Assembly (NCBI GenBank): GCA_017428945.1 | Contig: JAFRPW010000047.1 | Location: 1 to 64,000 of the forward strand | DNA: 64,000 nucleotides | From: Bacteroidales bacterium | Lineage (GTDB): Bacteria > Bacteroidota > Bacteroidia > Bacteroidales > UBA932 | Direction of reading: 5' to 3' | In this document: one piece after another, positions 59,747 to 64,000 of the stretch | Position numbering within the stretch: position 1 is the stretch's first letter | Layout of the letters: the number at the start of each line of letters is the position of its first letter | Notes under the pieces: model-generated | Database searches by the model: none | What the model was told of the DNA's origin: nothing | The model's input: the letters and a program-made list of their open reading frames with translations, nothing else | Program-made: the position numbers and the translations under genes

Positions 59747-60280
59747 TCAACGCCTGAGCACAATCCAGCCGAGATAGCCGATGATAAGGAGTAGACCTAC
59801 GGAGAAAAGCTTGGGCCAGAAGCCCGTCAGAATCATAAGGGCGAGCATCATCCCGAGTATCTTCGTAGCCAGCTTCTTGTTCTCCGGCATGTAGGACCAG
59901 GCGGCCTTGTACTTGTCGGAAGTCCTTCTCCACCAGTCCTTCACCTTGGAGAAATCAAGCGGACTGGAGGTTTTTTCCTTTTTGCTATACGGGGTGCTGT
60001 AGACCCTTTCGGCCTTCACCACCTTGCGTCTGACCCTGACGGTGGCGCTCTTCTCCTCAGTCTTGCCGCCGATGGAGGCCCTGAGGGTGAGGACCATCTT
60101 GTCGGCATTGCCCGTCGCGGGGACAGTCTTGCTTCCGCTGTCTCCCAGCTGATGGACGGACTTGACGCCGTCAACCACGGTGAGGGTGACCATGTCTGGG
60201 CTCTCGCAGTTCCAGCTGACGGTGACGGATTCACCTTCCTGGACCTGACGCTTGTCTATGTTGAAAGTAATCTTGCTCAT
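59747..60280 (-). CDS. Ig-like domain protein with C-terminal membrane anchor
   Basis: A 177-residue protein. Residues 1-85 look like an immunoglobulin-type beta-sandwich (VQEGESVTVSWNCESPDMVT, ADKMVLTLRAS), then comes a basic linker and one or two membrane helices at the C-terminus (LATKILGMMLALMILTGFWP, SVGLLLIIGYLGWIVLRR). There is no signal peptide, so the sandwich faces the cytoplasm unless the protein inserts post-translationally. The function is unknown. Confidence 0.65.
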   Translation of the reverse strand: MSKITFNIDKRQVQEGESVTVSWNCESPDMVTLTVVDGVKSVHQLGDSGSKTVPATGNADKMVLTLRASIGGKTEEKSATVRVRRKVVKAERVYSTPYSKKEKTSSPLDFSKVKDWWRRTSDKYKAAWSYMPENKKLATKILGMMLALMILTGFWPKLFSVGLLLIIGYLGWIVLRR

Positions 60281-60514
60281 ACGAAATCAGTTTTCCCACT
60301 TTCTGCAAATATCATGGCAGGAAGGGGAAACTGACAAGGTGGCAGAAACCTCGGCTGAAACAGTTCAGTCGATTTCGCCTATGGGAACCCTCGGGGGAGG
60401 GAACCGCTTCATCGAGCTCGATGTGGACAAAGAAAGCGTTTTTTACAAGGCATCGCATTTTTGTTTTGCATGTAACAATAAGTATTTTGAGTATATTTGT
60501 ACAGTTAAACTGCA
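60281..60514. promoter_or_regulatory. Gene-free stretch with divergent promoter boxes
   Basis: A near-consensus minus-strand box (GATATTTG) lies upstream of the gene at 60280, and TATATTTG at 60492-60499 (plus) precedes the ybjQ remnant. Between them, about 60320-60470, a plus-strand frame reads GTLGGGNRFIELDVDKESVF, which may be the debris of a lost gene; I cannot identify it. Confidence 0.4.
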
Positions 60515-60628
60515 ATGATTCTTACAACAACTCCATCCGACGAAGGACACACCATCACGGAATGCAAGAATGTAACTGATAAAACCGCAACCATGACAGC
60601 ACGTTCGTCTTTGAAATGGAGCTTGTAA
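60515..60628 (+). pseudogene. Remnant of a ybjQ (UPF0145) gene
   Basis: The frame starts MILTTTPSDEGHTITECKNV and ends after 37 residues. MILTTTPS-EG is the hallmark N-terminus of the YbjQ family (UPF0145), which normally runs to about 105 residues. Its promoter box TATATTTG (60492-60499) is intact, but the rest of the gene is missing and replaced by unrelated sequence just before the phosphoesterase gene. Confidence 0.75.
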
Positions 60629-60642
60629 GGATTGAAAGATAG

Positions 60643-61716
60643 ATGCGAACCTTTGTACTCATATCTTTTCTGGTATTTATCCTGGCCCTCACAGGATACG
60701 CCAGCTGGCATCTCTGGAGGATTGCCCCGCATGGCTGGAAACTGGCGGTAGTGACAGCGTTCCTGGTCTGGATGGCCAGCTTCTTCATCGGGTTCGCATT
60801 CATTGAACACCTTCCGATAAAGGCCGCCACGGTGCTGTATGAGGTAGGGAATACATGGCTGATAGCCTTCATGTATCTTCTCATCCTGTTTTTCCTTGCC
60901 GATATCGCCGCCGCTTGTCATATCCTTCCGAAGACACTTCTCAGTGACAGCCTTCCCGGGATGCTGTCAGTATTGGGGGTAGTGGCCTTCATACTTCTTC
61001 TGGGCGGAATCAAGTATAATCACAAGTACCGGGAGGAAATCACCATTCCCACTGAAAAGCCATTGGACAAACCCCTCACGATCGTGATGGCCAGCGACCT
61101 TCACATCGGCTACCATAACAGGAAGGCGGAACTGGGACGGTGGGTGGATCTGATTAACGCAGAGAAGCCGGACCTGGTCCTTTTCGGGGGAGACATAATC
61201 GACCGGAGCCTCCGGCCTCTTGTCGAGGGAAACTACGCGGAAGAGTTCCATCGCATCGACGCCCCTGTCTGGGCGGTTCTTGGCAACCATGAATACTTCT
61301 CCGACATAGATGGGGCTGAGCAGTTTTACAAAGATGCCGGAATCCTGCTCCTGAAGGACTCCGTGGGGCATTTCAAGGGAATTGACGTAATCGGACGCAA
61401 TGACCGGTCCTTTCCATGCCGTGCTGCTCTTGGCGACTTGGCTGCCGGCCTTGAAGGGTACACCATCGTGCTGGACCATCAGCCGTCGAACCTGGAAGAG
61501 ACCCATTTGGCCGGCATTGACTTCCAGTTCAGCGGGCATACACACCACGGCCAGGTATGGCCCATTTCATGGGTGACGGACCTCATCTTCGAAAAAGCCT
61601 GGGGACATTACCAGAAGGGGAGCACCAGGTACTACATATCATCAGGCCTGGGAATATGGGGCGCCAAGGTACGCATAGGTACGAGATCCGAATATCTGGT
61701 CCTTCATTTGAACTGA
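60643..61716 (+). CDS. Membrane metallophosphoesterase, YkuE-like
   Basis: A 357-residue protein. The N-terminal 130 residues contain four membrane helices (VLISFLVFILALTGYASWHL and others). The rest is a calcineurin-like phosphoesterase with ASDLHIGYHN, LFGGDIIDR, GNHEYF, LDHQPSNLEE and SGHTHHGQVWP. The metal-binding residues are complete. Members of this YkuE/YaeI-like group hydrolyse phosphodiesters or lipid phosphates; the substrate is unknown. It is flanked on both sides by remnants. Confidence 0.88.
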   Translation: MRTFVLISFLVFILALTGYASWHLWRIAPHGWKLAVVTAFLVWMASFFIGFAFIEHLPIKAATVLYEVGNTWLIAFMYLLILFFLADIAAACHILPKTLLSDSLPGMLSVLGVVAFILLLGGIKYNHKYREEITIPTEKPLDKPLTIVMASDLHIGYHNRKAELGRWVDLINAEKPDLVLFGGDIIDRSLRPLVEGNYAEEFHRIDAPVWAVLGNHEYFSDIDGAEQFYKDAGILLLKDSVGHFKGIDVIGRNDRSFPCRAALGDLAAGLEGYTIVLDHQPSNLEETHLAGIDFQFSGHTHHGQVWPISWVTDLIFEKAWGHYQKGSTRYYISSGLGIWGAKVRIGTRSEYLVLHLN

Positions 61717-61732
61717 CCTATACCAGAAATGG

Positions 61733-61790
61733 AGGCCTGGCCCTCGCAGGTATGAAAGTTCTATGCTCATTCGGGTCGTCGCACCAGTAA
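61733..61790 (+). pseudogene. Remnant of the lipoprotein signal-peptide region
   Basis: The frame reads GLALAGMKVLCSFGSSHQ and stops, and the DNA (AGTTCTATGCTCATTCGGG) matches the signal-peptide coding part of the lipoprotein gene at 58687 (LALAGMIVLCSFGTS). It stands immediately before the intact deiminase gene's 3' end, in the same order as the intact lipoprotein and the deiminase remnant at 59190. Confidence 0.8.
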
Positions 61791-61796
61791 GGAAAC

Positions 61797-62822
61797 CTAC
61801 CTCCAGCCCTCCGGGTAATTCATGGTGATGCAGTGGAGGCCGCCGTGGCCGGACAACAATGCGCGGCAGTCTATTACCTCCACTTTACGGCCGGGGAAGG
61901 CCTTCTGGAGCTGCGCTGCGGCTATATCATCTTTGGCCGATGCTGCGCCGGGCATGAGCACTGCGCCGTTCACCACCAGGAAATTGGCGTAAGAGCCGGG
62001 GAGGCGGTAGTCGTCAAGGTACATGGCATCCGGAAGGGGAAGCGGAATGAGCCGGTAGGGCTTTCCGTTGAGGGTGCGGAAGGTCCGGAGCTGCTCTTCC
62101 ATGGCTTTCAGCGGACCGTAGTTGGGGTCCGACGGGTCGTCACAGGTGGTGTATGCGATGGTGTCCTCGCTGCAGAAGCGGGCAAGGATGTCAACGTGGC
62201 TGTCTGTATCGTCACCAACTATGCCGCCGTGGTCCAGCCAGAGGATGCGCCTGAGACCGAGTGCCTTGCAGAGGTGAGCTTCAATCTCCTGCCGGGACAT
62301 GTACTCGTTGCGGTTCAGGGAGCATAGGCATTCCGATGTTGCAATGAGCGTGCCGGCGCCGTCCGTGTCTATGCTGCCGCCTTCAAGGACGAAGGGCCGC
62401 ATGTCAACGTATTTCACGTCCTTTGCAAAGGCGCCGTCCCTGAATATGTTACGGGTAATCTGGTTGTCAAGGTCGCTTCCGAACTTGAGGCCCCAGCCGT
62501 TGAAAACGAAGTCCAGGACCAGCTTTTCACCGTTGTCTCCGTGGACCGATATTGCCCCGTGGTCGCGCGCCCAGGTGTCGTTGAGGGGGCACTGGACAAA
62601 GCTTATGGGAAGGGGAGATGGGTCAAAGCCTCGGGCGGCCATGTCGGCCCTGCACTCATCTATGTCGCGTGTGACGATGAGAAGAGGCTCGTAGCGGGTG
62701 ATGGAACGGGCCACATTTACATAGCAGTCCAGGACGTGCGGAAGGTCGTACCACTCCGTGTCCGCGTGGGGCCATGTGAGCTGCACAAAGCCCTGCTTCT
62801 CCCATTCTGCCGGTATCCTCAT
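61797..62822 (-). CDS. aguA: Agmatine deiminase
   Basis: A 341-residue enzyme of the guanidino-group-modifying (peptidylarginine deiminase-like) family. RIPAEWEKQGFVQLTWPHAD starts it, DTWARDHGAISV carries acid residues, LDHGGIVGDDTDSHVDILAR the histidine region, and GHGGLHCITMNYPEGW the catalytic cysteine. It converts agmatine to N-carbamoylputrescine and ammonia. It overlaps the next gene (aguB), which uses that product, by four bases. Confidence 0.93.
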   Translation of the reverse strand: MRIPAEWEKQGFVQLTWPHADTEWYDLPHVLDCYVNVARSITRYEPLLIVTRDIDECRADMAARGFDPSPLPISFVQCPLNDTWARDHGAISVHGDNGEKLVLDFVFNGWGLKFGSDLDNQITRNIFRDGAFAKDVKYVDMRPFVLEGGSIDTDGAGTLIATSECLCSLNRNEYMSRQEIEAHLCKALGLRRILWLDHGGIVGDDTDSHVDILARFCSEDTIAYTTCDDPSDPNYGPLKAMEEQLRTFRTLNGKPYRLIPLPLPDAMYLDDYRLPGSYANFLVVNGAVLMPGAASAKDDIAAAQLQKAFPGRKVEVIDCRALLSGHGGLHCITMNYPEGWR

Positions 62823-63703
62823 TTTCCAAAACGCTTTAGGAGACCATCGTAAGCGTCTATCCTTCTGTCCCTTAAGAACGGCCAGCCGCGGCGCACGTAC
62901 TCGCACTGCTCCAGGTCTATTTCAACTACTCGGACGCCGTCTTCCGTCTTTTCGAACTCCGTAAGGAACTCTCCCTGCGCGCCGGTGGCGAAGGAGTGGC
63001 CCCAGAAGTCTATGCCGGTGGAATGGCCGGTGGGATCCGGTTCCACGCCGGTGCGGTTCACGGTGATTACGGGAAGGCCGTTGGCTACGGCATGGCCCCT
63101 CTGGACCAGCTGCCAGGCCTGCCTCTGCTGCTTCTGCTCCCATTCCGGGTCCGTGGGGACGCCGCCTATCGCGGTGGGATAGATGAGCATCTCGGCTCCG
63201 TTCAGGGCCATTAGGCGGGCGGCCTCCGGGTACCACTGGTCCCAGCATACCAGGACACCGAGGGTGCCGACGGAGGTCTTGACCGGCTCAAAGCCAAGGT
63301 CTCCGGGGGTGAAGTAGAACTTCTCGTAGAATAGTGGATCGTCCGGGATGTGCATCTTGCGGTACTTTCCGGCAATGCTGCCGTCCTTCTCAAGGACGAC
63401 GGCCGTATTGTGGTAGATACCCGGTGTGCGGCGTTCGAAAAGGGAAAGGACGATGACTACGCCCAACTCCTTTGCAAGCTTTCCGTAACTCTCCGTGGAG
63501 GGCCCGGGGATGGGCTCTGCAAGGTCACAGAGCTTTGCGTTTTCTTCCTGGCAGAAGTACAGGCTGTTGTGAAGTTCCTGAAGGACGATTAGCTGAGCGC
63601 CTTTGGAGGCAGCCTCGCGGATGTAGCGCTGGAGCTTCTGGATGTTTTCCTGGATGTTTCCGGTGCAGGAGGTCTGCACCATGCCTACGAGTAACTTTCT
63701 CAT
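62819..63703 (-). CDS. aguB: N-carbamoylputrescine amidase
   Basis: A 294-residue nitrilase-superfamily amidase. The catalytic triad is Glu43 (VLQELHNSLYF), a lysine in GKYRKMHIPDD and a cysteine in GVLVCWDQWYPEAAR. It cleaves N-carbamoylputrescine to putrescine, CO2 and ammonia, completing the putrescine route that aguA starts. It overlaps aguA by four bases and the HAD gene by one. Confidence 0.94.
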   Translation of the reverse strand: MRKLLVGMVQTSCTGNIQENIQKLQRYIREAASKGAQLIVLQELHNSLYFCQEENAKLCDLAEPIPGPSTESYGKLAKELGVVIVLSLFERRTPGIYHNTAVVLEKDGSIAGKYRKMHIPDDPLFYEKFYFTPGDLGFEPVKTSVGTLGVLVCWDQWYPEAARLMALNGAEMLIYPTAIGGVPTDPEWEQKQQRQAWQLVQRGHAVANGLPVITVNRTGVEPDPTGHSTGIDFWGHSFATGAQGEFLTEFEKTEDGVRVVEIDLEQCEYVRRGWPFLRDRRIDAYDGLLKRFGK

Positions 63704-64000
63704 TATTTATACCTTGAAAACTGATGCAATTCGTAATCGGCCTTTATCTTGTCTATGATGGCGCAGACAAGGTGGAAGGTGCGGCTTTCCCGGGTGTAGA
63801 CGGCGGGAGTGATGAAGTTTACGCGGCCCTGGCGCAGGAGTTTCCGCGCTGTGTCCTTTTTCTTTGGCCTGGTGGGGTCGAACACGGCGATTGCGTTGCC
63901 GCCAAACATGTTTACGAGCTTCATTGAGGGGACGTCCGTCTCTCCGTCGCCGAAATAGATCATGTTGGTGAAGGGTATGCGCTTGGCTTCATCGGCCAGG
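63703..64000 (-). CDS. HAD-superfamily hydrolase, C-terminal part
   Basis: The last 98 residues of a protein whose start lies beyond the window. The HAD motif IV acid pair is in MIYFGDGETDVPSMKLV. The C-terminal part (RKLLRQGRVNFITPAVYTRE) is helical. It is probably a phosphatase of unknown substrate. Its stop overlaps the aguB start by one base, so it is the first gene of the three-gene operon seen here. Confidence 0.85.
   Translation of the reverse strand, partial: LADEAKRIPFTNMIYFGDGETDVPSMKLVNMFGGNAIAVFDPTRPKKKDTARKLLRQGRVNFITPAVYTRESRTFHLVCAIIDKIKADYELHQFSRYK

Overview
This window comes from a member of the Bacteroidota, probably an anaerobic, gut- or rumen-type Bacteroidales. The signs are the many TAnnTTTG promoter boxes (the Bacteroidota sigma-ABfr type, often with TTTG about 20 bases upstream), exported proteins with MKK-type signal peptides and beta-barrel sequences, a TM2-domain operon, and the mix of a fermentative citrate lyase with hydrogenase-maturation genes. 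There is no rRNA and no housekeeping phylogenetic marker that would give a firm genus.

Layout. 1-6.9 kb: the start of an efflux operon (TolC-type channel and HlyD-type adaptor), a YhcG-type nuclease gene inserted between two copies of the efflux promoter, a three-gene toxin-antitoxin-like operon (XRE-DUF3791, DUF3990, small protein), and a sigma-54 two-component system whose likely operator (TGTAAAG/CTTTACA) also lies in front of the efflux operon. 6.9-14.1 kb: Nudix hydrolase, outer-membrane protein, HydE, DUF5692 membrane protein, then hypB - large Fe-S flavoprotein - hypA. 14.2-22.2 kb: ribosomal protein L31, envelope genes, rbfA, tyrS, an M16 protease, manC. 22.3-25.4 kb: two tRNA-Lys genes, then a tight operon of alarmone synthetase, HD alarmone hydrolase, STAS protein and APH-like phosphotransferase. 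25.4-31.4 kb: sppA, tcdA, mntP, metallophosphoesterase and small envelope genes. 31.4-42.3 kb: a PdxB-DUF4301 fusion followed by citD-citE-citF-citX-citCG, aconitase and isocitrate dehydrogenase, which together interconvert acetate plus oxaloacetate, citrate, isocitrate and 2-oxoglutarate. 42.3-51 kb: DUF2807/GntR/ABC operon, a D-2-hydroxyacid dehydrogenase, an AraC regulator, a deoxyhypusine-synthase homologue and an envelope operon starting with a TM2 protein. 51-57.4 kb: nucleoside-kinase-like protein, adk, hpt, alcohol dehydrogenase, D-aminoacylase-like amidohydrolase and GNAT. 57.4-61.8 kb: small unknown genes mixed with broken copies of neighbours. 61.8-64 kb: putrescine-forming agmatine deiminase, N-carbamoylputrescine amidase and a HAD hydrolase.

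The most striking pattern is the number of small palindromic repeats. One family (GATnCCCG...CGGGnATGAC) lies between genes and also in frame inside coding sequences (the linker of the sigma-54 regulator and two loops of CitCG). A second family (CTCCGTCC...) lies between tyrS and the M16 gene and twice in frame inside citX. A palindrome GGTCGCC...GGCGACC occurs twice in the yhcG linker. A fourth family (TGTRAAAGGTTCGG hairpins, five copies in 4.5 kb) sits only at gene ends and probably works as terminators. The in-frame copies recall the Rickettsia palindromic elements and are the leading candidate for something not yet described in this lineage. Second in interest are the alarmone synthetase/hydrolase/STAS/phosphotransferase operon and the yhcG insertion that duplicated a sigma-54 promoter.
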